A DNA stretch of 64,000 nucleotides from Azospira restricta (GTDB taxonomy: Bacteria; Pseudomonadota; Gammaproteobacteria; Burkholderiales; Rhodocyclaceae): positions 1,178,001 to 1,242,000 of the forward strand of contig NZ_CP064781.1 in the NCBI RefSeq assembly GCF_016858125.1, written 5' to 3'. Shown here piece by piece: positions 1-8,488 of this stretch (position 1 is the stretch's first letter; every line of letters starts with the position of its first letter). The translations under genes were made by a program, and so were the position numbers. A model generated the notes under the pieces. That model saw only the letters and a list, made by a program, of their open reading frames with translations. It was not told the origin of the DNA and ran no database searches.

Positions 1-252
1 CGAAGTGGACTGGATGTGCTCGATCCCCGGCACCGAATTGACCGAGCTCTCGATGACGTTGGTGATCGAGGCGTCGACGATGTCCGGGTTGGCGCCCTTC
101 AGCGCCGTCGAGATCGAGACCACCGGAAACTCGATGTACGGATAGCGGTCCATGCCGATCCGCTCGTAGCTGATGACGCCGAAGAGCACGAGCACGGCGG
201 ACAGCATCCACGCCAGGACGTGCCGCCGGATCGAAAGCTCGGGCAGGGTCAT
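1..252 (-). CDS. RND efflux transporter inner-membrane subunit, N-terminal fragment
   Basis: The window edge cuts this gene; only the first 84 codons are present. The translation starts MTLPELSIRRHVLAWMLSA, with one hydrophobic segment at about residues 12-28. A periplasmic stretch follows with the RYPYIEFP and PGIEHI pattern typical of AcrB/MexB-type proton-driven pumps. The ATG overlaps the stop codon of the upstream membrane-fusion gene by 4 bp (ATGA), so the two are translationally coupled and should form one efflux system. The substrate cannot be inferred. Family assignment is firm; subfamily is not. Confidence 0.88.
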   Translation of the reverse strand, partial: MTLPELSIRRHVLAWMLSAVLVLFGVISYERIGMDRYPYIEFPVVSISTALKGANPDIVDASITNVIESSVNSVPGIEHIQSTS

Positions 253-1376
253 GGCTTGCCGGCGGCGTCGCCCTTGGCCGGGCCGGCGGGCGGCGCGCCG
301 CGCTCGTGGACGCTGACGGCGGCGCCGTCGCTGAGGAAGCCGGCGCCGTCGAGGGCGACCGTCTCGCCGGCCTTCAGGCCGCTGACGATCTCGACCAGGC
401 CGGCCGCCTTGCCGCCGGTGTCGACGATGCGCTGGCGCGCCTTGCCGTCCTCGATCGCGTAGACGACGCGGCCGGCCGGGCGCAGCACGACCGACTGCTC
501 GGGCACCATCACCGCCGCCTCGCGCACGTCGAGGACGACGGCAGCGTTGAGCGAGCCGCCGCCCTTGAGCACGTCGCCGGGGTTGGCGATGCGCACGATG
601 ACGTCGAGCGCGCGGCTGGTATCGCTGAGCGTCGGGCGGATGTCCTCGACCTCACCCTCGATCGTCCGCCCGCCGGCCAGCGGGCTGGAGAGGCGCACCT
701 TCTGGCCGCGCTTGAGGCGCGGCGCGGCGGTTTCCGGGAAGGGCAGGTGGGCGCGCAGCTGGGCGTTGGAAACGAGCCGGAAGATCGGGTCGCCGAGCTT
801 CAGGTAGTCGCCCTGGGCGGCGATCTGCTCCTCGACGACGCCGTCGAAGGGGGCGAGGACGCGGGTCTTCTGCAGGTTGTTCGCCGACAGCGCGGCGCGG
901 GCGCGGGCGGCCTCGAGCTGGTTCTGCAGCGCGTCGCGCTGCGCCGAGGCGTCGTCGAGCGCGTTCTTCGAGATGAAGTTCCTGGCGAGCAGCTCGTTCT
1001 GCCGCGCGACCAGGCGCTCCTGCTGCGCGAGCAAGGCTTCCAGGCGGGCGCTCTCGGCGCGGTCGGCGCGGTGCTGCTGGGCGGCATCGGCCGGGTCGAT
1101 CTCGGCGAGGAGCTGCCCTTTCCGCACCGCCTCGCCGGGGTACGCCGCGATACGCAGGACGCGGCCGGCGACCTCGGCCGCGACCTTCGGGTCGTGCACC
1201 GCTTCCAGCGTGCCCAGCGTGCTCTCGACGATTTCCAGCGGCTGCGCTTTCGCCTGGGTGACGGTGATCAGCGTCGGCGGCGGCCCGGACTTCTTCTCCG
1301 CCGGCTTGTCGCCGCAGGCGGCGAGCGCGATTGCCGCGGCGCCGGCGAGGACGACGAGGCGCCGGCGCCGGATCAC
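249..1376 (-). CDS. RND efflux periplasmic adaptor (membrane fusion) lipoprotein
   Basis: A 375-residue adaptor of the HlyD/AcrA type that would bridge the inner-membrane pump to an outer-membrane channel. The N-terminus has a basic stretch, a hydrophobic core and a lipobox ending LAAC, with the acylated cysteine at residue 21. It continues with the usual order: a biotinyl/lipoyl-like half (GQLLAEIDP), an alpha-helical hairpin at about 95-150 rich in Ala, Glu and Arg, the second lipoyl half (APFDGVVEEQIAAQGDYL), then beta-barrel and membrane-proximal domains. It starts at GTG overlapping the lysA stop (GTGA) and ends overlapping the pump start, so lysA, adaptor and pump form a run without gaps. 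No outer-membrane channel gene is visible. Confidence 0.9.
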   Translation of the reverse strand: MIRRRRLVVLAGAAAIALAACGDKPAEKKSGPPPTLITVTQAKAQPLEIVESTLGTLEAVHDPKVAAEVAGRVLRIAAYPGEAVRKGQLLAEIDPADAAQQHRADRAESARLEALLAQQERLVARQNELLARNFISKNALDDASAQRDALQNQLEAARARAALSANNLQKTRVLAPFDGVVEEQIAAQGDYLKLGDPIFRLVSNAQLRAHLPFPETAAPRLKRGQKVRLSSPLAGGRTIEGEVEDIRPTLSDTSRALDVIVRIANPGDVLKGGGSLNAAVVLDVREAAVMVPEQSVVLRPAGRVVYAIEDGKARQRIVDTGGKAAGLVEIVSGLKAGETVALDGAGFLSDGAAVSVHERGAPPAGPAKGDAAGKP

Positions 1377-2620
1377 GGCAGCGTGCGCTCCAGCGCGTAG
1401 AGCGACTCGACCGCCTCGCGCGCTCGCACGAGATGCGCCGTATCGCCGTCGACCAGCACTTCCGCGGCGCGCGGCCGGGTGTTGTAGTTCGAGCTCATCG
1501 CCATGCCGTAGGCGCCGGCCGACATGATCGCCAGCAGATCGCCCGGCGCCAGCGCGAGCGGGCGGCCGTGGCCGAGGAAGTCGCCGGACTCGCAGACCGG
1601 GCCGACGATTTCCCAGGACTTCGCCTCGCCGGCGCGCGGCGCCACCGGCACGATGTCGTGCCAGGCGTCGTACAGCGCCGGCCGGGCGAGGTCGTTCATC
1701 GCCGCGTCGACGATCGCGAAGTTCTTCACTTCGCCCGGTTTCAGGTACTCGACCTTGGTCAGCAGCAGGCCGGCGTTGCCGACCAGCCGGCGGCCGGGCT
1801 CGAGCACGATCTTCAGCTTGCGGCCGGCGAGCTTGGCCAGCAGCGGGCCGAGGTAGCTCTTCACGCTCGGCGCGGACTCTTCATCGCTGTAGCGGATGCC
1901 GAGGCCGCCGCCGAGGTCGATGTGGTGCAGATGGATGCCGTCGGCGGCGAGCTGGTCGACCAGCTGCAGGATCTTGTCCAGCGCTTCGGCGAAGGGGGCC
2001 GGGTCGAGCAGCTGCGAACCGATGTGGCTGTCGATGCCGGCGACCTCGATGTGGGGCAGCGCGGCGGCGCGGCGGTAGAGCGCCAGCGCGTCCTCGTAGG
2101 CGACGCCGAACTTGTTCTCCTTCAGGCCCGTCGAAATGTACGGATGCGTCTTCGCATCGACGTTCGGATTGACGCGCAGGCTGATCGGCGCCTTCTTGCC
2201 GACGCTGCCGGCAACCTCGTTCAGCCGTTCCAGTTCCGGCGCCGATTCGACGTTGAAGCAGAGGATGCCGGCGGCGAGCGCCTGTTCCATCTCCGCGGCG
2301 GTCTTGCCGACGCCGGAGAAGACGATCTTCTGCGGGTCGGCGCCGGCGGCCAGCGCGCGCTGCAGTTCGCCGCCGGAGACGATGTCGAAGCCGGCGCCGC
2401 GGCGGGCGAAGAGGTTCAGGATGCCGAGGTTGGAGTTGGCCTTGACGGCATAGCAGACCAGCGCGTCGCAGCCCTTCAGCTGGTCGAGGAATTCGTCGAG
2501 CGCGGCTTCCAGCGCCGTGCGCGAATAGACGTAGCAGGGGGTGCCGAAGCGCTCGGCGATGTCGGCGAGGGCGACGCCTTCGGCGTGCAGGCGGCCGTTC
2601 TTGAGGGCGAAGGAAGTCAT
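1373..2620 (-). CDS. lysA: diaminopimelate decarboxylase
   Basis: Catalyses the last step of lysine biosynthesis, PLP-dependent decarboxylation of meso-diaminopimelate. The 415 residues match the family length. The PLP-binding lysine lies in YAVKANSN near residue 62. The alanine-racemase-type barrel shows HIGSQ near 200 and a Gly-rich phosphate site (DLGGGLG), and the C-terminal half has the CESGD motif with the active-site cysteine. It is preceded by the small lipoprotein gene lptM, a common arrangement in proteobacteria, and overlaps the downstream efflux adaptor gene by 4 bp, which is unusual company for lysA. Confidence 0.97.
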   Translation of the reverse strand: MTSFALKNGRLHAEGVALADIAERFGTPCYVYSRTALEAALDEFLDQLKGCDALVCYAVKANSNLGILNLFARRGAGFDIVSGGELQRALAAGADPQKIVFSGVGKTAAEMEQALAAGILCFNVESAPELERLNEVAGSVGKKAPISLRVNPNVDAKTHPYISTGLKENKFGVAYEDALALYRRAAALPHIEVAGIDSHIGSQLLDPAPFAEALDKILQLVDQLAADGIHLHHIDLGGGLGIRYSDEESAPSVKSYLGPLLAKLAGRKLKIVLEPGRRLVGNAGLLLTKVEYLKPGEVKNFAIVDAAMNDLARPALYDAWHDIVPVAPRAGEAKSWEIVGPVCESGDFLGHGRPLALAPGDLLAIMSAGAYGMAMSSNYNTRPRAAEVLVDGDTAHLVRAREAVESLYALERTLP

Positions 2621-2630
2621 GCGGAAGGGC

Positions 2631-2831
2631 TCACTTGGCCGCGTCGGCGGCCGTGTTAAGATCGCCGCGCGATGCGTCGGCAGCAGGTGGTTGCGGTTTC
2701 GGGAGGGGCTTGGCGGGAGCGGGGTTGCCGAAGATCGGCGCCGGCGCCGGGCCGGGCGGCAGGGTCAGGTTGCCGCGGGTGCCGCAGGCCGCCAGTGCGG
2801 CGAGCGCGACCAGGGGAATATAGTGACGCAT
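2631..2831 (-). CDS. lptM: small LptM-type lipoprotein
   Basis: A 66-residue lipoprotein with a short signal peptide and lipobox (ALAACG, Cys16), followed by GTRGNLTLPPG, a variant of the CGQKGPLYLP signature of LptM (YifL). In E. coli LptM assists assembly of the LptDE lipopolysaccharide translocon in the outer membrane. The rest is a Pro/Ala-rich linker. The position just upstream of lysA is conserved in this family. The role is taken from the family; only the lipoprotein signal and motif are seen directly. Confidence 0.8.
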   Translation of the reverse strand: MRHYIPLVALAALAACGTRGNLTLPPGPAPAPIFGNPAPAKPLPKPQPPAADASRGDLNTAADAAK

Positions 2832-2868
2832 CGGTCAGTAACGCGAAAAATTGGATGGTAGCACAAGG

Positions 2869-3186
2869 ATGAACGAGACCGAATTTGCCGCGCTGTCGGG
2901 CGCGATGCTCGCCCGCATCGAACAGGGGCTGGAAGCCGCGGATGCCGATGTGGACTTCGAACTGGCCGCCGGCGGCGTGCTCGAGATCGAATTCGCCGAC
3001 GGCAGCAAGATCATCGTCAATCGCCATGCGGTGGCGCAGGAGATTTGGGTCGCCGCCAAGTCCGGCGGCTTCCATTTCCGCCACGACGGCGCCGTCTGGC
3101 GCGATACCCGCGACGGCGAGGAGCTGCTGGCGAAGCTGTCCCGGCTGGTGTCGGCGCAGGCCGGCGAGCCGGTCGTCCTCGCCTAG
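2869..3186 (+). CDS. cyaY: iron donor protein CyaY (bacterial frataxin)
   Basis: A 105-residue frataxin-like protein that binds iron and modulates Fe-S cluster assembly by IscS/IscU. The acidic first helix (MNETEF onwards, many Asp/Glu), the strand IEFADGSKIIVNR, the conserved EIWVA and GGFHF segments and the final helix follow the CyaY pattern. I chose the ATG at 2869 because MNETEF aligns with the E. coli start MNDSEF. An in-frame TTG six codons upstream is possible. The gene is convergent with mrcA and their 3' ends overlap by 4 bp. Confidence 0.95.
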   Translation: MNETEFAALSGAMLARIEQGLEAADADVDFELAAGGVLEIEFADGSKIIVNRHAVAQEIWVAAKSGGFHFRHDGAVWRDTRDGEELLAKLSRLVSAQAGEPVVLA

Positions 3187-5477
3187 TCCTCGGCCTTCGT
3201 CGCGGCGTCGCCCGGCTGTTCGCCGGGCACCTCCGCCGGGACGTTCTCCTTGTAGAAGTATTCCTTCGCCGGTCCCTTGCCGGCGGCCGCGACCTCGCGC
3301 GCAACCAGCCCGTCGGGCACCGGCGGGAACGCCTCGGGAACGTCCTTGAGCGCCTTCTGCATGTAGTTGATCCAGATCGGCAGCGCCGCGGCGCCGCCGG
3401 TCTCGCCCTTGCCCAGGTCCTTCGGCTGGTCGAAGCCGATCCACGCGCAGCCGGCCAGCGTCTGCTGGTAGCCGCAGAACCAGGCATCGACGTGCTCGTT
3501 GGTGGTGCCGGTCTTGCCGGCGAGGTCGCGGCGCTTGAGGGTCGCCGCGGCGCGGGCGGCGGTGCCGTAGATCGTCACGTCGCGCAGCAGGCTGTCCATC
3601 AGGAAGGCGTTGCGCGGATCGATCGCGCGCAGTTCCTCGTTGCCGGCCGGCGTTGGCTGCGCCTGCGCCAGCACGAGGCCGTTCTCGTCGCGGATCTCGC
3701 GTACGGCGTAGGGCTGGATGCGGTAGCCGCCGTTGGCGAAGACGGCGTAGGCGGAGACCATCTGCCACGGCGTCACCGAGCCGGCGCCGAGCGCCATCGT
3801 CAGGTAGGCGGGGTGCTTGTCGGCCTCGAAGCCGAAGCGCGTCGCGTAGTCCTGCGCATAGTGCGTGCCGATCGCCTGCAGCACGCGGATCGAGACCATG
3901 TTCTTCGATTTCGCCAGCGCCGTGCGCAGGCGCATCGGGCCTTCGTACTTGCCGTCGTAGTTCTTCGGCTCCCAGGCCTGCGAACCGGTGACCGACGCCG
4001 GGAAGACGATCGGCTCGTCCTGGACCACGGTCGTCGCCGTGAAGCCCTTTTCCAGCGAGGCCGAGTAGATGAACGGCTTGAAGCTCGAGCCCGGCTGCCG
4101 CCAGGCCTGCGTGACGTGGTTGAACTTGTTGCGGTTGAAGTCGAAGCCGCCGACCAGCGCGCGGATGTCGCCGGTCTGCGGGTCGATCGAGACGAAGGCG
4201 GCCTCCACTTCCGGCATCTGCACGACCTGCCAGTTGCCCTTGTCGTCCTTCTGCACGCGGATCACCGCACCGCGGCGGATGCGCTTGTTCGGCGGCGCCT
4301 TGTCGTCGAGCATGCGTGCGGCGAACCGGAGGGCGTCGCCGGACAGCGTGATCAGGTCGCCGCCCTTGCGGTAGGCCTTGACCTGCTTCGGTTGCGCCTC
4401 AAGCACGATGGCCGGCGACAGGTCCTCGCTGCCGACGATGTCGGCGAGCAGTTCGTCGAGCGTCTCGTCCTGGTCGGACGTCACTTCCTTCATGTCGACG
4501 TAGGCTTCCGCGCCGCGGTAGCCGTGGCGGCGGTCGTAGTCGAAGACGCCGCGGCGCAGGCTGGCGTAGGCGGCCTCCTGGTCGGCCTTGGTGATCGTCG
4601 TGTAGACGCGCAGCCCGCGCGAATAGACCTCGTCCGGGTAGCGCTCGGCGGCGATCTGGCGCGCCATCTCGGCGACGTACTCGGCGTGCACCGGGTATTC
4701 GTTGGTGTCGCGCTTGACCACCAGCGTCTGCTTCAGCGCCGCCTCGTACTGCTTGTCGTCGAGCGCGCCCATCTCGCGCATCCGGCGCAGCACGTACTGC
4801 TGGCGGACCTTGGCGCGCTTCGGATTGACCACCGGGTTGAAGGCCGACGGCGCCTTCGGCAGTCCGGCGAGCATCGCCGCCTCGGCCGCGCTCAGGTCCT
4901 TGAGCGGCTTGCCGTAGTAGATCTGGGCGGCGGCGGCGAAGCCGTAGGCGCGCTGGCCGAGATAGATCTGGTTGATGTAGAGCTCGAGAATCTGATCCTT
5001 CGTGAGGTTGTGTTCTATCTTGAAGGACAGCAGGACTTCGTACAGCTTGCGGGTATAGGTCTTCTCGCTGGACAGGAAGAAGTTGCGCGCGACCTGCTGG
5101 GTGATCGTGCTGGCGCCCTGCTTCTTGCCACCGGAAACGAGGTTCATCAGCGCCGCGCGCGCCATGCCCAGCGTGTCGATGCCGGCGTGCTGGTAGAAGC
5201 GTTCGTCCTCGGCGGCGAGGATGGCCTGCTTCATGACCGGCGGCACGTCCTGGATGTGCACGATGTTGCGGCGCTCCTCGCCGAACTCGCCGATCAGGTG
5301 GCCGTCGGCGGTATAGACGCGCAGCGGGATCTTCGGCCGGTAGTCGGTCAGCGCTTCCAGCGACGGCAGGTTGGGGTAGGTCAGGACGAGCACGATCGCG
5401 ACCACGGCGACGCCGATGGCGACCAGGCCGCAGATCAGGATCAGCGGGTAGAGAATCCAGCGCAACAGGGGGGGCAA
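3183..5477 (-). CDS. mrcA: penicillin-binding protein 1A, bifunctional peptidoglycan synthase
   Basis: Class A PBP that polymerises lipid II and cross-links peptides. A single N-terminal membrane anchor (about residues 10-33) is followed by a GT51 glycosyltransferase domain with AAEDERFYQHAGID near residue 85. The transpeptidase domain has the nucleophile motif SSFK, the SKN motif and KTGTTNE. At 764 residues it matches the PBP1A class. It is divergent from pilM, an arrangement often seen in beta- and gammaproteobacteria. Confidence 0.96.
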   Translation of the reverse strand: MPPLLRWILYPLILICGLVAIGVAVVAIVLVLTYPNLPSLEALTDYRPKIPLRVYTADGHLIGEFGEERRNIVHIQDVPPVMKQAILAAEDERFYQHAGIDTLGMARAALMNLVSGGKKQGASTITQQVARNFFLSSEKTYTRKLYEVLLSFKIEHNLTKDQILELYINQIYLGQRAYGFAAAAQIYYGKPLKDLSAAEAAMLAGLPKAPSAFNPVVNPKRAKVRQQYVLRRMREMGALDDKQYEAALKQTLVVKRDTNEYPVHAEYVAEMARQIAAERYPDEVYSRGLRVYTTITKADQEAAYASLRRGVFDYDRRHGYRGAEAYVDMKEVTSDQDETLDELLADIVGSEDLSPAIVLEAQPKQVKAYRKGGDLITLSGDALRFAARMLDDKAPPNKRIRRGAVIRVQKDDKGNWQVVQMPEVEAAFVSIDPQTGDIRALVGGFDFNRNKFNHVTQAWRQPGSSFKPFIYSASLEKGFTATTVVQDEPIVFPASVTGSQAWEPKNYDGKYEGPMRLRTALAKSKNMVSIRVLQAIGTHYAQDYATRFGFEADKHPAYLTMALGAGSVTPWQMVSAYAVFANGGYRIQPYAVREIRDENGLVLAQAQPTPAGNEELRAIDPRNAFLMDSLLRDVTIYGTAARAAATLKRRDLAGKTGTTNEHVDAWFCGYQQTLAGCAWIGFDQPKDLGKGETGGAAALPIWINYMQKALKDVPEAFPPVPDGLVAREVAAAGKGPAKEYFYKENVPAEVPGEQPGDAATKAED

Positions 5478-5549
5478 GGCGGTCTTTCGCGGACAGATTG
5501 GGAGTGTGGCGCGGATTATACGCGGGGCGTTTGTCGGGAGAAAAATTGC

Positions 5550-5578
5550 TTTACATGCCTATGGCTTGTTGCTAGCAT
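5550..5578 (+). promoter_or_regulatory. candidate sigma-70 promoter of the pil operon
   Basis: TTTACA and TAGCAT are separated by 17 bp in the AT-rich divergent gap between mrcA and pilM. A TATAAC at 5595-5600 is an alternative -10 without a good -35. The gap of about 170 bp must hold promoters for both genes; these matches are moderate only. Confidence 0.35.
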
Positions 5579-5647
5579 CTAACGTAGATTATTGTATAAC
5601 GACGCTAAGTATTCATTTCAAAACGACTTTTTGCCGAGGACATCGAT

Positions 5648-6727
5648 TTGCAGATTGATCTCTCGATCTTCAGTACGAAGGCGCGACCGCTGATTGGCCT
5701 GGACATCAGTTCCTCGGCCGTGAAGCTGGTCGAGCTGTCGGGCGGCGGCAAGGAGGGCTTTCGCGTCGAGCGGTACACGATCGAAGTCCTCGCCAAGGAC
5801 GTGGTCGCCGACGGCAACATCGTCAACCTCGAGGCCTGCGCCGAGGCCGTCAAGAAGGCCTGGAAGCGGCTGGCGACGTCGACCCGGAACGTGGCGCTGG
5901 CGCTGCCGGCGTCGGCGGTGATCACCAAGAAGATCATCGTTCCGGCCGGGCAGCGGGAGGAAGACCTCGAAATGCAGGTCGAATCCGAGGCCAACCAGTA
6001 CATCCCCTTTGCGCTGGACGAGGTCAACCTCGATTTCCAGGTGGTCGGTCCGGCGCCGTCCTCGCCCGACGAGATCGAGGTCCTGATCGCGGCATCGCGC
6101 AAGGAGCGCGTCGAGGACCGCGTTGCCGTCGCCGAGGCGGCGGGGTTGAAGCCGGTGGTGATGGACGTCGAGTCCTACGCCGCGCTGGCAGCCTTCGAGC
6201 TGATCGAGAGGCAGTTGCCGGATGGCGGGCAGAACCAGATCATCGCGCTCGTCGATGTCGGAGCGAATTCGATGAACCTGACCGTGCTGAAGAACGCCCA
6301 GCAGGTCTATACCCGGGAACAGGCCTTCGGCGGCAACCAGCTGACGCAGGACATCGCCCGCCACTACGGCATGAGCTTCGAGGAGGCGGAGGCCGCGAAG
6401 CGGGCCAACAACCTGCCGGACTCCTACGAGGCGGAGTTGCTCCGGCCCTTCGTCGAGAACCTGGCGCTTGAAGTCTCGCGCGCCCTGCAGTTCTTCTTCA
6501 CTTCGACCCAGTTCAACCAGATCCACCACGTCGTCCTCGCCGGCGGCTGCGCGGTCCTGCCCGGCGCCGACGAGGCCGTCGCCTCGCGCACGCAGATCAA
6601 CACCGTCGTCGCCAATCCGTTCGCCAACATGGTCCTCTCGGACCGCGTCAAGGCGAGGAACCTCCTGGCCGACGCGTCCTCGCTGCTGGTCTCCTGTGGC
6701 CTTGCCTTGCGGAGGTTCGACGAATGA
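5648..6727 (+). CDS. pilM: type IV pilus inner-membrane assembly protein PilM
   Basis: An actin-like cytoplasmic ATP-binding protein of the type IV pilus alignment complex that binds the PilN N-terminus. The 359 residues begin QIDLSIFSTKARPLIGLDISSSAVKLVEL, where IGLDISS is the phosphate-1 loop. Further actin-fold motifs are VDVGANSMNLTV near 205 and LAGGCAVLPG near 298. The start is TTG, supported by a GAGGA Shine-Dalgarno 7 nt upstream; no in-frame ATG fits better. It overlaps pilN by 4 bp, so the operon is translationally coupled. Confidence 0.96.
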   Translation: MQIDLSIFSTKARPLIGLDISSSAVKLVELSGGGKEGFRVERYTIEVLAKDVVADGNIVNLEACAEAVKKAWKRLATSTRNVALALPASAVITKKIIVPAGQREEDLEMQVESEANQYIPFALDEVNLDFQVVGPAPSSPDEIEVLIAASRKERVEDRVAVAEAAGLKPVVMDVESYAALAAFELIERQLPDGGQNQIIALVDVGANSMNLTVLKNAQQVYTREQAFGGNQLTQDIARHYGMSFEEAEAAKRANNLPDSYEAELLRPFVENLALEVSRALQFFFTSTQFNQIHHVVLAGGCAVLPGADEAVASRTQINTVVANPFANMVLSDRVKARNLLADASSLLVSCGLALRRFDE

Positions 6728-7302
6728 TACGCATCAACCTCCTGCCGCACCGCGAGGAAAAGCGGAAAGCGAGAAGGCAGCAGTTCTTCGTCCTGACCGG
6801 CCTGGTCGCGGTGCTCGCCGGTCTGATCGTCTTCCTCGGCTACAGCATCATCGCCGGATACATCTCGACGCAGGACGAGCGCAACGAATTCCTGAAGAAG
6901 GAGATCGCCGTCCTCGACAAGCAGATCGCCGAGATCAAGCGCCTGCGGGAGCAGACGCAGTCGCTGCTGTCGCGCAAGCAGATCATCGAATCCCTGCAGG
7001 CGGACCGCGCCGAGGCCGTTTATCTGCTCAACGAGATGGTCAAGCAGATGCCGGAAGGTGTTTATCTCAAGATGCTCAAGCAGGATGGGCGGCGTATCCA
7101 GATGGTCGGGTATACGCAATCGAATGCGCGTGTGTCGACGCTGATGCGCAACCTGGAGGCCTCGCCCTGGCTTGAGGCTCCCCAGCTGCAGGAAATCAAG
7201 GCGGTCACGCTCGACAAGCGCCGGGTGAGCGAGTTCAGCCTGACAGCCATGCTTACCCGTCCGCCGGTCGCGGGAGAGCAGGGGGGAGGGGCGAAGCAAT
7301 GA
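6724..7302 (+). CDS. pilN: type IV pilus assembly protein PilN
   Basis: A 192-residue bitopic inner-membrane protein. The start IRINLLPHREEKRKAR holds the INLLP motif that docks into PilM. One transmembrane helix (about 24-45) follows, then a periplasmic coiled coil and a ferredoxin-like fold. It pairs with PilO to form the periplasmic alignment ring. It starts in the pilM stop region (ATGA) and overlaps pilO by 4 bp. Confidence 0.95.
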   Translation: MIRINLLPHREEKRKARRQQFFVLTGLVAVLAGLIVFLGYSIIAGYISTQDERNEFLKKEIAVLDKQIAEIKRLREQTQSLLSRKQIIESLQADRAEAVYLLNEMVKQMPEGVYLKMLKQDGRRIQMVGYTQSNARVSTLMRNLEASPWLEAPQLQEIKAVTLDKRRVSEFSLTAMLTRPPVAGEQGGGAKQ

Positions 7303-7961
7303 AGAAACCGACGCTGCCCAAGATCAATTTCCAGGAAATCGCCAACGATTTCCGGCGCCTCAACCCGAACGATGTCGGTACGTGGCCCGTCATCCCGCGG
7401 GTTACGGTACTGGTGGGTTTGTTCGTCGCGCTGGTCGCCGCCGGATGGTGGTTCGTCTGGCAAGACCAGTGGGCCACGCTGGAAACCAAGCAGGCCGAGG
7501 AGGTCAAGCTCAAGGAGGATTTCCTGGCCAAGAAACGGCAGGCGGTGAATCTGGACCTGTATGTGCAGCAACTCAACGAAATCGACCGGTCGTTTGGTGC
7601 GTTGCTGAAGCAACTTCCGAACAAGGCCGAGGTCGAGGCCCTGCTGGTCGAAATCAACCAGGCGGGGATGGGGCGCGGGCTGCAGTTCGAATTGTTCAAG
7701 CCAGGCCAGGAGCAAGTCCGTGATTTTTATGCAGAGTTGCCGATCTCGGTCAAGCTGATCGGGGGCTATCACGATTTCGGTGCGTTTGCCGGTGATATCG
7801 GGCGCCTGTCGCGGATCGTGACGCTCAACAACATCAACATCGTGGCGCAGAAAGACGGCGTGTTGATGATGGATGCGGTGACGAAGACCTTCCGCTATCT
7901 CGACGAAGAGGAACTCGCGCGCCAGAGGAAGGCTGCGCAGGATGCCAAGAGGGGTAGGTGA
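7299..7961 (+). CDS. pilO: type IV pilus assembly protein PilO
   Basis: A 220-residue bitopic protein with a cytoplasmic N-terminus, one membrane helix at about 32-52, a coiled coil (about 58-110, KQAEEVKLKEDFLAKK) and a C-terminal ferredoxin-like domain. It heterodimerises with PilN and contacts PilP. The family motif FxxLLKQLPNKAEVEALL is evident near residue 100. Translationally coupled to pilN on the 5' side. Confidence 0.95.
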   Translation: MKKPTLPKINFQEIANDFRRLNPNDVGTWPVIPRVTVLVGLFVALVAAGWWFVWQDQWATLETKQAEEVKLKEDFLAKKRQAVNLDLYVQQLNEIDRSFGALLKQLPNKAEVEALLVEINQAGMGRGLQFELFKPGQEQVRDFYAELPISVKLIGGYHDFGAFAGDIGRLSRIVTLNNINIVAQKDGVLMMDAVTKTFRYLDEEELARQRKAAQDAKRGR

Positions 7962-7963
7962 CA

Positions 7964-8488
7964 ATGACGCGCGCTAACGCCGGGATTCTGCTGGCTGCCG
8001 TTCTTCTGGCTTCCTGTTCCGGTGCGGACCAGGACGAGCTGCGGCAGTGGATGAAAGAAGAAACCAAGGATTTTCGAGGGAAGATTCCGCCGTTGCCTCA
8101 GGTCAAGCCGTACTCGCCGGTTCCCTATGACGCCGGGGGGCTGGTCGATCCGTTCCGGCCGTCGAAACTCCTGGCAGACCAGAAGCAGGCGGGTGGCGGC
8201 GGCCTGCAGCCTGATCTCAATCGGCCCAGGGAACCGCTCGAGTCCTATCCGCTGGAGTCGATCAAGTATGTCGGGTCGCTTACGAAAAACCGTCAGACCC
8301 ACGGCATCGTGCAGGTGGAAGGATCCCTTCACCAAGTGAGGGCCGGCAACTACATGGGGCAAAACTTCGGGGTCGTCACCAAGATCTCGGAGACGGAGAT
8401 AGATCTGCGCGAACTTGTTCAGGACCCCGGCGGCGACTGGGTTGAGCGGACGAGCACGCTGCACTTGCAGGCCAAGGAGGGAAGATGA
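7964..8488 (+). CDS. pilP: type IV pilus lipoprotein PilP
   Basis: An inner-membrane lipoprotein linking PilNO to the secretin PilQ. It has a signal peptide with lipobox LASC (Cys18), an unstructured proline-rich segment (IPPLPQVKPYSPVPYD), and a C-terminal beta-sandwich domain with LESIKYVGSL and VRAGNYMGQNFG. I chose the ATG at 7964 because the AGGGG element lies about 9 nt upstream. A GTG at 7958 overlapping the pilO stop is the alternative. The stop overlaps the pilQ ATG. Confidence 0.94.
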   Translation: MTRANAGILLAAVLLASCSGADQDELRQWMKEETKDFRGKIPPLPQVKPYSPVPYDAGGLVDPFRPSKLLADQKQAGGGGLQPDLNRPREPLESYPLESIKYVGSLTKNRQTHGIVQVEGSLHQVRAGNYMGQNFGVVTKISETEIDLRELVQDPGGDWVERTSTLHLQAKEGR